64,000 nt of DNA, taken from Podocnemis expansa (lineage: Eukaryota > Chordata > Testudines > Podocnemididae). The stretch spans positions 41,193,221 to 41,257,220 of the forward strand of contig ML681992.1 in the NCBI GenBank assembly GCA_007922195.1, read 5' to 3'. Shown here one piece after another: positions 11,923-24,387 of the stretch (position 1 is the stretch's first letter; each line of letters opens with the position of its first letter). The notes below the pieces were generated by a model, which saw only the letters and a program-made list of their open reading frames with translations, was not told the origin of the DNA and searched no databases. The translations under genes were made by a program, and so were the position numbers.

Positions 11923-14021
11923 CTTATCTATGGCCTAAGATGTACTGTGGACAGGAAGAAAGTTGCAATCTGTGACTCACACATATGAATAAGTGCTTCG
12001 TTTTTCAGTATATAGAGTATGCAGGACAGGAGAGATAGTGGCTATCTTTGAAACTCAAAATGAAGTAGCCAACTCACTGTTGTTTCTCTTCATTAGGGTG
12101 TGATTTACTTCTCTGTATATGAGCTCTCCGTCAGTTTTGTACCATCAACCTTGCTCTCCTCAAGGCACTATCTCCAAACTCACTTCTGCATACTGACCAT
12201 CGCAAATAAACAATATTAAAGAATCATTAATCTGTAACCAAAGACCAGACTTCTCAGAATATTTGTCAATTACCTAACCACAACAAATCTCAGGAATATT
12301 TGTCATTCTCACAGTTTCAATGCAACCGAAGAATGACTACTGAAGACAGTTAAGCTAAAACATGGAAAAACCAGGAGCACCCTGGTATATGGTCCGGTAG
12401 TAACAAGTTTTTCCTTATTTGTACTAAGAATTCAAAGCAGCAGAAAAAAAAAATCCTTATAGCTTCAGTTCCCTCATGAGTATCTGAGGGAGTGTAACAA
12501 GAAAAAATTGTGAACACTATCAAGAATAAGAGATGGGAAAAAATGAAAAGGAACCAAGAATATGATGCATTTTTACCTCCTACCTCTGCCTACATGTTTC
12601 AGATGAGGTCTGATATGTCATTCATGTAATTACTACCATATCTAGTTAAAACCAATCTCAGCACAACTGATCTGATTGTATGCTAATGCTTATGAAAGCA
12701 TGCTAAGAAATGTTCACAATAGAAATATCTGCCAATTATGCTATTGGCAGACAGAGCTGACGTTAGATACTCTTAAACTGCTTGATGATGCGGGACTTTT
12801 GTTGTTGCCAAAGTTACAGGTTAACATCATGTCAACTTAGACATTGGGTAATTAATAGCAACTGCTGTCAGCCTTATTTCTTGTTGTGCGGTTGCCAGAC
12901 ACCCACAGATTTTTGAAAGTGGATACTCAGTCTTGAGAATCAGGCTGAAAGGTATCCAGAGGTGCTCTTCTTCCCTGTTGGTGTCCATTGTCAGTGATTA
13001 CATTTGGTATGCATCCTCTTTGCTGGGAAGATGACAATTCACTCAGACACAGTCAAGCAAGTATATTCTGATCCCAGCAAGAAATTTTTAAGAATGCAAA
13101 ATGACTATTGTTTCTATGATAGACAAGATACTATATATCGAACTCTGGTTGCCAACTATTTGACACACTAGAAAGGTAGTTTAGACTGTGGATGCAAGAA
13201 CACCTGGAGTCACCAGGCTCTGGAGAATGACATTCTTCTGCAAGTGGTCTCAGTGTTTCATGGAATCTCTCTGAAGTTGTTGCTTTCCCCTTCCTTTCTT
13301 TCCTCACCCACAGTCAGTCAGTTTCTACCTTGAGTCTCATGGTTTAAAACATACAGGCAAATTATTTTCTTTGCATACTTCATTCAAAACTATTTACTCT
13401 CCAAACCAGTGCTTGTGAGTATGTGGCAGCTAAACTTGTCAACACCTTCAATGTCTACTGAATATAACTGTCTTCAACAGGAGTTGGGGATGCACAGCAC
13501 CAATGAAATAAGGCCCATTGTGAGCACATTTGAAGGCCATAGATCCTAATGGAAAGGCTCTATACAAGATATCTTTCCTCATCTATGGTTAAACAAAACA
13601 ATACAGAACAATATTTTTCCAAATTGAAAAGCTTTCTCAAACTTTAGCTGTGATTATTGGCTCAACCAGTTGCTACCAACTCTGACTTTTAAATGCTTAG
13701 CTTGTCAGTGTGTATACAAATCTTTCCAAAGAAACTCTCTCCATAGTGTATTGTGATAAGTGTCTATGCATAAATTTGAGAAAGTAACTGAAAAGAAAAC
13801 AAAAGGTAACATGATGGTCCCAAACATCAGCTTCATTGGAGATATTTCCAAACAGTGGTAGAAGTGGAGTCATTGTGTAATAATTAGTGATTTATGTATT
13901 TGCTATTGACTTGATTATCAGCTTATTTACTGTATGAATAGGTTGGTTTAGTATTAGGGGAACTGTCAGGGAAAACAAGCAAAAAGCATACATCTCAGCA
14001 TAAACCACACGTTGATAAATA
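11923..14021. other. Intronic sequence, nothing recognised
   Basis: About 2.1 kb of moderately AT-rich sequence. No recognisable element, exon or RNA gene. Confidence 0.45.
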
Positions 14022-15069
14022 TATCACGGGATGCACCCCTCCAGCCCTAAAGTGTGATCTATTTAACTCTACTATTTGGTTTTGCAACGTAATTGTATGG
14101 TTTAACGCAAAACATGCCACGCACAACATGCCAGGCACAGTCTCTTAGGCATGCTCATGACATACTCCACATAATTGCTATGGTAGCATGTTTCCTGCAG
14201 CATCATACATGTGTACCTATCTGAAACATATCCCCATGTATTTCACATAGCTCAGTTGAGGGCAGACAAGCAGAGCCATCTTTACTCAGGTACATTGTGA
14301 AGAAGTGCATAGCAAAGATGATGCAAATTAAGCTTCCTGGCTCATCCAAGGAAAGCAGCAGGGGGTGAGCAGGGTTTGAAAAACGAGACACTTCGAATTG
14401 TTGGTGGCTTCTTGCCAGGGAAACTCCATCTCAAAACATCTCTATCTACAAGCAACTGTATAAGGACTAGGCACTGCCCATTGAGGGACAGAGATTGGAT
14501 GGAAATAATCATAGCTGAATTTGAGTGGTGAACTGAGCATAACTGTAGTAGTGATTTTAGCTTAGAATGTGTCGTGTATTTTTATTTGGTAGTGATGAAC
14601 TCCTGACAGATTGATTAATTGATTGTGCATTAATTTGCTACATACTCATTTAGAACCATGTTTTAATCAATAAACTAGTGTTTATTTTATCTAAAGTTCT
14701 GTGGATTTTAGAGAGAGAATGAATGTGTGGAGGCCTAATTTGGAATAAGGACTGAGTATATCAGTTTCTTTGTTCAACTGATGGACTAGAGTATATGAGC
14801 CTGCAGTGATAAAGAAAGAATCCCAATCCCTGCAGGATGGAAGTTTTTGGTGTGATATTTGGGGGCTGGGGACCCACTGGGTTACTGACCTCTGAGTGAC
14901 TAATGAATGCACTTCCAATGCCTGGGACCAGTTATATGCAGGAGGCTGATGGATTGACCCAAGAGTAGGCTTGTCCACATAGTGGAGTGAGGTAAGTTGA
15001 GGTCCAGGACTGGGTGACCAGGGTGGCACAGAAGCACACCAGACCAGACTGCAGGAGAGGAATGTCACA
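14022..15069 (+). mobile_element. Solo LTR, copy 2 of the 1048-bp family
   Basis: Homologous along its length to 4087-5134 and the same length. The end reads TGTCACA and the start is a decayed TATCACG. Flanks are AAATA (14017-14021) and AAATG (15070-15074), 4 of 5 matching. It carries AATAAA in 'caataaactagtg' near 14668, which supports plus orientation. Confidence 0.75.
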
Positions 15070-15588
15070 AAATGCTTTAGGGTTATTAAGAGACAACATT
15101 GGACATGAAAAAGTGCAGGAACACAAGATCAAAGAACTTTGATGGTTAAAAAAGGCACTCTGCTGAGGCCGATGAAATCAGTTATTGGGGAGGTGTTCTG
15201 GGATACCAGATGGACACAGAGATGTACACTGGGAGTGTGAAGGAAGTTAACCTTCCTAAGAGGATGTTAAGCCCTAGGTAAAGTAGACATGAGTGTCAAT
15301 TTTTTTTCTTTTAGAATCCTTTTTTGCTAAATGTTTTGTTTCTGCTATGATAAATACAGTAATACTTATGTTTTAGGAAGATTGTCTGGTCACTATACAC
15401 ATCACTGATAACAAACTGCCAAAGGGAAGAACCACAGGTGCTAAACTCAAGTGGATCTGCTGGCTAAGCAATGTTGATACACAGGGTACTATAGTCCAGG
15501 TTTAGTCTGAGAGTGTGGGAACTGAAGCATTCCACCCCAGAAGAGGAAAAAGCAAAAGACCTGATAACTGAGGATGTGCACTCAGAGA
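15070..15588. other. Intronic sequence, nothing recognised
   Basis: Short gap between the solo LTR and the palindromic MITE. No signature seen. Confidence 0.4.
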
Positions 15589-15800
15589 CTACATCTACAC
15601 TGGAGGCTTAACTCAGTTAAGTCAACTTAATAAGACTGACTTGAAGTTGACTTTATTAAGTCAACTTTAAATGGGTCCCCTGGCTTATGTTAACTTTAGA
15701 AAGTTGACATAAGCAAATGGGGATTCTCTAAGTTAATAAAGTCAACTTCAAGTCGATCTTATTAAGTCAACTTAACTGAGCCCTCTAGTGTAGACATAGC
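15589..15800. mobile_element. Palindromic MITE (Harbinger/Chompy-like)
   Basis: The whole 212 bp folds on itself: the left arm CTACATCTACACT pairs with AGTGTAGACATAG at the right end, and the inner arms repeat forms of TTAAGTCAACTTAA and GACTTGAAGTTGACTTTATT. Possible flank repeat CAGAGA (15583-15588, 15801-15806). Similar to 60050-60422. Superfamily assignment is tentative. Confidence 0.6.
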
Positions 15801-16375
15801 CAGAGATATCACCGAAAGGATGGAAATGCAGCTAGTCCTGTAACCTGGAGCAGTGTATTTCTCAAATTCTTTCCAGGTCAACATGTTTATATTTCATGGT
15901 TTGACTTGGGTAATGCTATTAGATATTTCCTTCCATTATTAGTGTAATTTAAGTACCTCACTTCAGCAAATATGGCCACCTATGGTTTCATGTTGTTATG
16001 CTGTACAACGCGTCAGCTCAGAACTTTATAGTAACAGATGAGGTAATATTCATATTCAAAAGCTGAGGCCCTACCACTTTTCTCCTATGAAAACTGATGC
16101 AATAAATAAATGCTAGTCTTTAAGCACCACAGGAGAATTTTGGTTTAGCTGTAGGAGTGTAGTATATTCAGTAATCCTTTCATTACTGCTGAATCCTAGC
16201 CAGGATTAAAGGAGGCCCTACTATGTGATTAAATTATTTATGAATCAGAAAGGCAGAAAGGACAGTTGGCAATCAGCAGCTGAGATAAAGAATTTTCTAT
16301 ACACACTGATTACAACTGAGAATGATCTCTACTCTGAGGTTGCAGGGAGCAAAAAGGTTGTGACACAGAAATAAA

Positions 16376-17122
16376 ACAAACAAAGAAACTAGTGGCACTT
16401 TTAAAGGCTAACAAATTTATTTATTGCATGAGTTTTCGTGGGAGAAAATCCCTCTTTGTCAGATGCCTGCAGATGGAGAACCAAAGATGATTGGGAGGAA
16501 AATACATGCAGGGAAGTGTAAAATTATAGGATCAGGCCAGACTGTTACAGAAAAGCAATGCAGTCATTTACATTCAATCAGTGGAGAACAGCATATTAGA
16601 GAGAGGAAGTGAAAGAAAAGGAAAGCAAAATTATCTCCTGTAATGTGAAAAGAATCTGTAGTTCCTATTTAAACCTTAATTGTTGGGGTCAAATCTCCAT
16701 ATGAATTCCAATTCAGTGGTTTCTTTTTAAAGCTTTGATTCATAATCCATGCTCCTAAGAATAGTTATTAACAGCTCATTAATGCAGTAATCAGTAAGAT
16801 TGAAATGTTCCCCTATCGGTTTTGAATGTTATATCTGATGTGAGGTTTGCATTTGCTCTCACCTTCACTCTCTAATATGCTGCTCTCCACTGTCTGACTG
16901 AACAACTGAAATGATCTGATGTAATAGCCTGATCTGATTTCACACTTCCCTGTCTGTATTTTCCTCACATGCATCTTTGGTTCTCCATCATCAAACATCT
17001 GACAAAGTAGGATTTTCTCCCACAAAAGCTCATGCAGTAAATAAATTTGTTAGTCTTTGAAAGCGTCACAAGACTCCTTATTTGTGTTGCTAAACTAGAC
17101 TGACATGGCTACCACTTTGGAA
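16376..17122 (-). mobile_element. Penelope-like element remnant with inverted tail copies
   Basis: The left part (about 16388-16610) and right part (about 16830-17122) are inverted copies of one tail: 'gtggcac…aggctaacaaat', 'catgagttttcgtgggagaa', 'tttgtcagatg'. Both give related peptides around GEPKM-RKI-GKC. Between them, near 16800, a short match to the body of the Penelope-like element at 56764-57660 (around 57140-57180) occurs on the same strand. Inverted pseudo-LTR arrangements are known for Penelope elements. Confidence 0.6.
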
Positions 17123-17570
17123 CATATAGATAAGCAGATCTGATTCCATTCAATGGATGTTAGTGGTGTACACACACAATTATTGTGCATAATTATAAAA
17201 CATTTATCATATTTATGCATCTTTAGCTGCTCATGTCACTATATCTATCTAGCTATAAACTAGATCGACAGAAAGGGTTTCTCTGAGTTGTAGACAGTGC
17301 TTTTCTCCTATCTGACCATATACTCCCCCAGCCCTACTTTGCTTCTGGCAAAAATCATATTTCATTTAATAATGTTATGAATGTCACCCTCTATCTATAG
17401 TAAAAAAGTACCCTGTGGTAATGTAATTCTTGATGAAAGGTGCTATCAAACTCAAAAGTATTATTATTTTTAAAAACAAAATAACCCTTGTCTTCTCATT
17501 AAGCAGTCTATTGACCTGAATACACAATTATAGTTAAAGAGCGACTGCCAGGACTCTGGCAGTGCTAGAG

Positions 17571-17956
17571 CAGTGCTGATCAATCCTTTCAGACTATCGT
17601 ACACTTCTGAGGAGTCTGATTACCCCCTAGTTTCACCTCACTTAAAAACTTTGTTTACAAAATCAGACATAAAAATACAAATGTGTCAGAGCACATTATC
17701 ACTAAAAAAAATTGCTCATTTTCTCATTTTACCACATAATTATAAAATAAATCAATACAAATAAAAAATTCAGTGTACTGTATATATAGAAAAGTATAAA
17801 CAAGTCATTGTGTAAAATTTTACTTTGTACTGACTTCGCTAGTGGTTTTTATGTAGCGTGTTTTAAAAATATGTAAATGTCTAGATGAGTTGATGTACCC
17901 CTGGAAGACCACTGCACACCACCAGTGACATGTGTACCCCTGGCTCAGAAACTCTG
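17571..17956. mobile_element. hAT MITE, 386 bp
   Basis: The left end is CAGTGCTGATCAATCC. The right end GTACCCCTGGCTCAGAAACTCTG is a decayed form of the hAT terminus …TTGAGAACCACTG. The internal text (around 'tgacttcgctagtggttttt') is a repeat I know from turtles. The target duplication is too decayed to read. Confidence 0.55.
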
Positions 17957-18559
17957 TGAGTAGGTTATAACTTAAATGTCTGATATCACCATGAAATAGA
18001 GGTTTTACGGGGAAATAGATCATGCCACCATTAGGTTAGAGGATGCAAAAGTAATCCTGTAATCCATTATATTATTTCTATTTAGAATCTAGGTTCAAGA
18101 CTAGACCAAGTAATTACAGAATACTTGTGTTTTCTTTCCAATTAAGAGATTTGTGAGAGAAAAATCAACCCAAAAACAAAACCAAAAATAACAGACAAAC
18201 CACTGAAACTATATAGTAGGATTTATGCTAGCAAGCAATGAAAGAATAAGAGGGAAAAATGTATGGTTAATAAAAGAATATAGATGACAATTTTTATCTT
18301 TTCACTTAAAAGACCTTTACTTTTTATGTAGAACCAGCATATTTTTAACTTGTATATATTATTATCTGTAAGAATAGCTACATGGGGAATTCATAATTGG
18401 TTACTTAGTCAATTCCCACTTAGCTGTCTTATAAAAACTTGTTATATACACCAAGGAGTTTCTATGAAAATGAAACCCTGCAAAATAACTGAACCAAAAA
18501 TTAGAAGTGTCACATTTTAATAAACAATGGTGTCTAATTATGGAAGAATATGTACTTAC

Positions 18560-18662
18560 TTGCCCAGCGCAAAGCACTCCATCTTAACGGTAGTTCCCTT
18601 AGCAGCTGTAACCGTGTAAGGAAAATGGACCTCAATTTTCGGCTCATATTCCCCCATCACAC
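18560..18662 (-). CDS. CNTN5: Contactin-5 internal coding exon, linker and start of Ig domain 3
   Basis: This 103-nt exon follows the 47.5 kb exon in the transcript. The minus strand shows an acceptor TTTCCCAG, the exon, then a donor GTAAGT. It completes the split Gly codon (G|GT), reads 33 codons without a stop and ends with two bases of an Asn codon (AA|C expected in the next exon). The peptide begins [15 protein letters not shown] and continues [18 protein letters not shown]; the Cys is the first core Cys of Ig3. [11 protein letters not shown] is a contactin hallmark. HFP followed by [18 protein letters not shown] points to contactin-5 among the paralogues. The following Ig3 exon should lie at a lower coordinate, but I could not find it in 1-18559, so that intron probably runs out of the window. 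Confidence 0.9.
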
Positions 18663-20440
18663 CTGGGAAATAAAGAATGGTCTTTAAAATAAAATGAATG
18701 TAACTACTTCTTTCCAAGCCTAGAGTTTTTATTGTGAAAACCACTGTGGCATGATTGTTAATAGCTATACAGTGATAAAGCCTCTGAGGGGGAGAAATAG
18801 CTTACATTAGTTTGACTTGTTCTGTTCAAATCATATTCATCCTCTGCTCAATGGTATCTTCACTACTATTAAAATAGCAGCACTTCTAAAAGAAAAGATT
18901 TATTTGCTCAAATATGGGTTCATATTATATTGCAAAAAATTGCATGTACAATCAGTTTGGTGGGTTGAGAAACCTCATGTACAATAGATTTGTCCATTTA
19001 ATGATGTAGTGGAGGTTAGGATGGATAAATCAACCAGAAACTTAGCAAATATCCTCCTAGTAGCTAGACAACATAATATGTCCCCTTGAATCAAGGACAT
19101 TCTGACATTCGCAAGAAAGCAGTCAAATTGTGTGAAAGCATGTGTCTTTTCTATTGAAAATAATGTACAAGCTCACAGAATCCTCTTAAAAGTTTAGGTG
19201 CATAACTATCATTATTTATAGGTGCTGCCAATGTGCTCAATGCTGTTAAAGACATTCTGGGCTGCTTAAAAAAACTAGTAATTGAAAATTAGTGAAACTA
19301 CTCTGGATTTACACTGGTGTAACTGACAGCAGAATTTGACTTACAAATAGACTCACGGGCAACTGGGAGAAAGGTAAGGAATGGAAAATGAGCTGTAGAT
19401 AGAAAGTGATGATATAATGTGAGGTGAGGAGTTTTAATTTGATGCGACTCAAAGTTTGAGGTTTTCATAGTCAGAGTAGCTGGAGAGGAGCACAACTTTA
19501 GCAGTAGTTTTTGGTTAGACTTGAAGATGTGGATGAGGGAAGCAGATAAGTGAGAAGTGGGGAGGCCAAGAGGGAAAGTTACACTAACCACGTAAGAATT
19601 GCTGAAGGCACGGACAAAGTTCTTGGTTATGGGGAAATTGACAAAAGAGGGCATTTAAATGACATCAAAGATGCAGCTTTAACTGGACTAAAGGAGTGGT
19701 CCAAAGCCCATGGGAAAATGCCCATGGAATTCAAAAGTAAGTGATGGGAGCAAGGAAAAGGCAAAATCAGGGAAAAGAAAGAGGGATCTTAAGGAAAAGA
19801 AAGAAGGGGAGATAGGGAGAGAAGTGAAAGGAGAAGAGCACATAAGGCAGAAAGAGTGAGCCTTCCAGGGGGCCAGAGAGAGGTAGAATGCCAGGAATGG
19901 GTTGAAGCAAACAAGCAATCTGCAGAGAGAAAATAACGGTAAAAGCCTTCTGCTGAATGTTACTGTGAAGAGGCAAGGGACTCCAGTTGGGTTATGTCCT
20001 GTTGCTGTAAATAGCTTTCGTCCCTGCAGCTCTCAGGTTCCGGCTTCTTTTCTGGGAAGTCCTGCTTTGTGTCCCTACCATCCATGTGGTAAGGAGTTAG
20101 GGTGATGTGCTGATGTCTGATGTCCCTCAGGAGAGCATGTGATTTTACTGCCATGGGAATAATGCATTTAAATACATTTTTAAGAGTGTAGTGTTAGAAT
20201 ACTTGAAAACAGCTGCTATGGGAATCAAACAACAATGAAAATAGAATGGAAAATGTATATTTTATCTAAAAGACCTAAATTAGAGGCATCAAATATTCTT
20301 GCAGATGCCACACCCAGACAAATTAACTCCATAAATAATGTTAAGCATATGACCACGTCACCCCTATCCAGTTATCATTTCAAAATTCATAAGGTAAACA
20401 GGAATGAATAGGGAAGTGTTATTTAGCCCTTCATATAACC
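18663..20440. other. Intronic sequence, nothing recognised
   Basis: No recognised element. A purine-rich tract runs from about 19740 to 19870. Confidence 0.4.
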
Positions 20441-20469
20441 TAAGGCCAGGGCTCAGCACCATTACCAAT

Positions 20470-20850
20470 GAAATAAATAGGCATGGGACTTAAAACAAAC
20501 ATAAGGAACTACTTCTTGATACAACGCATAGAAAATCTGCAGAATTCACTGGTAGGGCAAGTTATGAATGCCAGAAGTATAAATTGACTAAAAAATAGAA
20601 TTAAGCAAGTTCGTGGAGTTTAGGTTCATCAATGGCTATTAGCCAAGACCGGCAGAGAGGCAAACCCATACTCTAGATATATGTAAACCTCTGACTTCCA
20701 GAAGCTTGATTACAGAGGATGAATCACTCAATAAATGCCTGGTTTTGTTCATTCCCTCTGAAGCCACTGGCACCGGCCACCACCAGAAGACAGGATACTG
20801 AGCTAGATGGAACAGTGATCTGACCCAGTGGAGCCATTCTTAGGTCCTAA
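20470..20850 (+). mobile_element. CR1 LINE 3' end
   Basis: It matches the CR1 3'-UTR wording: 'catcaatggctattagcca', 'ctggttttgttcattccctc', 'gacaggatactgagctagat', and the final 'tctgacccagtggagccatt' plus 'cttaggtcc'. The 5' part is missing. Confidence 0.75.
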
Positions 20851-23658
20851 AATTCTTTTGAGTCAGGTCAGTGCTCGAACAAGAAACTGCCAATTAAGAC
20901 TCAGGTACCGAAGAAAGTTATGTTGGTATTTTCTTGCTTCCCAATGTAGCTTAAGGGCACTATGCAATTGTAAAGAATGCAAACCCAAGGTCTTGACCCT
21001 TGCAATGATAAAAGATTCTGTGGTATTTTTACAAGAGTACAGACATTAATCCCAGTGTCCTGGTCAAATTCCAAGAGAGTCATTTATATGCCAACTAACT
21101 AGCATCATCCTAAATTTGTGATTCCACATGTTCTGTCCTGAGCTGTTCTTGCTGTTGTGTGCTATTAAACAGCTGCTTGGCTTCACCCCTAAAGCAGTTG
21201 CATTTTCAAAATAAAAGAAATAATCATCTTCTTCCAGTTTGTACAAAACTTATGACTCTTTTGGGTTAGAAGATACTATTGATCAAATACTAATAAGGTC
21301 CAAATTATTGGTCAAATACTAACAAGGCCCAAATTCAGCTTTTATTCAGCCTTCACTCAGACAAACAGTTGGATCTGCCCTGTGTAAAATGTAACTATCA
21401 GATATTTTATGTTGACACATTCAGGTTATGTCCTAAGGAGATGCTGATCTGTCAACATTTTGCACTATGTCATGTTAATATGAGTTATTGTCATGTAACA
21501 ATGGGTCATCCTGATTGTAGGAACTCAGTGAGATGTAACAGAAGTTGTATGCTATTCCTTGCCACTCCACCAGATTAACATGAGTTTGTGAGAGGAGGTT
21601 GGGGAAAAAAAGAAAAGTCTGCTATTTCAAAAGGATATTTTTCAGTCTTATTATTTATGATCTTGGAATTCAGAGAGGCTGCTAGATTTGTCTGAGTATA
21701 AAGGGCAAATTTATTAAGTCCTTGCTTCTTGTGTTACAATATAATTGCCCACTATCACTGCTTACCTTGAGGCTTGTTTTCCTTTTTTGTTTCTGTTCTG
21801 GTCACTATGATTCAGCAACAGCAATCTAGAGAGTATTTGCATTTTCATCTGCAGTTTCATTTCATTTGTATCATAAATGTAGGAAGGTGATAAAAATGAG
21901 CCTGAATATTTAACAAATATTGACTGCATATAAAATGTGTAAGTCAATCATTTTCAAATTCAAAACCATGCCTCTTTTTTGAACGCCTGTTTAAGAGTTT
22001 CCTAAGTCATCTACAGATCTAGTTATCAAACCAGAAATGCAATCTATACTGTATGCGCTGTTTCAGTTGTGCAGGGCACAAAAATTTAATAGCACATTCA
22101 GTCAAAACGTAGCATGTAATTCTGAGAAGAATAACAAGGAAACTGCAGAGAACACATGACCCAAATGTTACTGTTCAGAGGCAAACGGCACCTATGAATG
22201 ACTCTGTCTTTCTAAGATCACTCTTTCCAAGTGATCCCACCTGTACTTCTCCAAGAATGGAATTCCATAGTTTAGCCCACTGGACTGGATCACTAGGCTA
22301 CAAAACCCCACTTTAGAAATCATATTTTCTTAAACTGGCCCAGCTGCATTTAGATCCAGTTACAGAATATCCCAAGGAGCTTGTGACCAATATGAAATGT
22401 AGCTGTTCAGATTCTTCAAAAACAAATACAATGGATTGATAGACATTTAACATGCAGAGAGATACAGGTTAAAATAATCAAAACCTAAATTTACCCTTTC
22501 CTTTTCTTTCTAGTTTAAGCAGACTTACTTAGCTTATCCTAGATCCCCCTTTCTAGGCCTGAAGATGAACCTTCATCTCTCCTGAGCTCCTCTAAGTCTC
22601 ACAGAATTTCACCTCTGTCTGCTTGTCAAGCTGCTTCTATCAAAACCAAAGCTTTCTGTGTCAGTGTCTCACTAGATCTTCTTCCAGGCCCCTTGCCAGC
22701 CAGAGCGGAGTGAAAGAGAGACTTCAAAGGTAATAAAACCTGTAGTGTCAGGCCCAATAATGCCAATAGACCTGCCTGCATTTGAGGCCTAAGTGCAAGT
22801 CAGTCCTTGCAGGAATTCTCTTTTCTGAAGTGACATAACCAGACACAAAATAACAATCAAACAAACATGGACAAATGATATTTATAGAGGTAAAACTTAT
22901 TTCCCCATCTGCAGCACTAAGATCAGATTTGCTAAACAGAGGACAGTAAGTGCATTTAAGGAACAATGAAGTCAAGAGAATCAAATTTAAGCTTGGCATT
23001 TTCCACTTAACTGAAAGGAAGGCCTGTCCAGTAAGTAGGACTTTAGCCTGAGGCTCAGGAGACATGGATTAAATTCCCTGCCCCATCACAAATTTCCTGT
23101 GCATTCTTGGACAAATTGTGTGAGCCAGGATCCATGAAGGGACTTAGATACTGCAATTCTGAAAGTCACTGTGCCTAACATTTAAGCAGCTAGAAAATCA
23201 CAGGAAGAAACTGAGAGCCACAAAACAAGTTAGATGCCTAGGCTCACTGAACTGTAAGCTGCTTAAGCTAAACAGTGGGAGATGCTGAGGAACCCTCCTG
23301 CACCCACACCATCAGTGATAGTTACTTATGTGCGGGCTGAAGGGAGGAACCTAGCTGTACTTGTCAATTTATAGATGGGCACCTGGAGTCACATAGCTTT
23401 GTTGTAAGAATGAGTTAAGTCTCTGCCTCACTTCACAAAAGAGGAGGCGGGGAAAGAAAAGGAGACAGTTGGTGGAAGCAGCTGCAGCAGCAGGTTCACA
23501 TGGCTATGCTGTAGTCATCACACCTCCTTGATCATCATCTTCCTTGAACATGAATCAATATGGGAGGATTTAGGCCTCTTTAATCCTTCAAAATTTCATT
23601 TACCAACTTCACTGATGGTCACCCACATGGTCTAATTTCTTCAACCTCAACTCTAAAA
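20851..23658. other. Intronic sequence, mostly unrecognised
   Basis: Apart from the small duplication at 21278, only possible MIR-like traces were seen (for example near 23040-23110). No exon. Confidence 0.4.
21278..21335. repeat. 29-bp tandem duplication
   Basis: Two adjacent 29-bp units (21278-21306, 21307-21335) built on ATT-G-TCAAATACTAA-AAGG, differing at three positions. Confidence 0.85.
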
Positions 23659-23666
23659 GCCTTATA

Positions 23667-24377
23667 CAGAGCTGGCTTTTGGGGTAGGCCAAGCAAGCAT
23701 TCACCTAGGGTGCCCAGCATACTGCAGGGGTAGTCACCTGCTTTGCTTAATTTAAACTAAGGAGTCCAGGGGCAGTTCAGGGTTGTGGCATGCCACATAC
23801 TCCCCAAGCCAGCTTTTAAGTGGGGGGGGGATGCAGCCTCTGCTCTTGGCCAGCTCACCCCACCCCCAGGATGAGGAACAGCTGGCCCAGGGGTGGAGCA
23901 GGCCAGCCTAGAGGCTGGATTTAGCTCTCCTGCCCCTCCCCTGGGCTGGCTGTTGTGCCCTGGGGGCATGAAGGCTTAGCCCAGAGGTAGGGCACGAGTG
24001 GGGAGTCCGCCCCATGGGCTGATCTGCTCCACCCCCACAGTGGGGAACAGCCAAATCAAGGGTGGAGCAGGCCAGCCCTCAAGCGAACAGGAAGGATGCC
24101 AGGAGGGGGTGCAGAATAGGTGGGGCGAGTGGGCAGGTGGAGAAGACACTAGGGGCCAGGGGGGTCACAGAACAGGCGGGGGAAGATGCTTGGGGAGGAT
24201 TGCAAAATGGGCAAGGTGGGGGGGCCAAGACACTAGTGGGGTGTCACAGAATGGGCAGTAGGGCAGGTGAGCAGGGAAGATGCTGGCTCGGGGGATCGCA
24301 GAATGGCTGAGGCAGGGCCGGGGAGGCCCCACAATGGGCCTTCACCTAGGGCCCCAGATAGCCTAAGGCTGCCTCTG
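23667..24377. mobile_element. G-rich hAT-like element, 711 bp, with internal minisatellite
   Basis: Flanked by GCCTTATA (23659-23666) and ACCTTATA (24378-24385), 7 of 8 matching. The left end CAGAGCTGGCTTTTGGGG faces a right end reading CAGAGGCAGCCTTAGGCT on the other strand. The interior, strongly G-rich on the plus strand, has imperfect tandem units beginning around '…cagaatgggcagg' between about 24105 and 24330. Confidence 0.6.
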
Positions 24378-24387
24378 ACCTTATATG

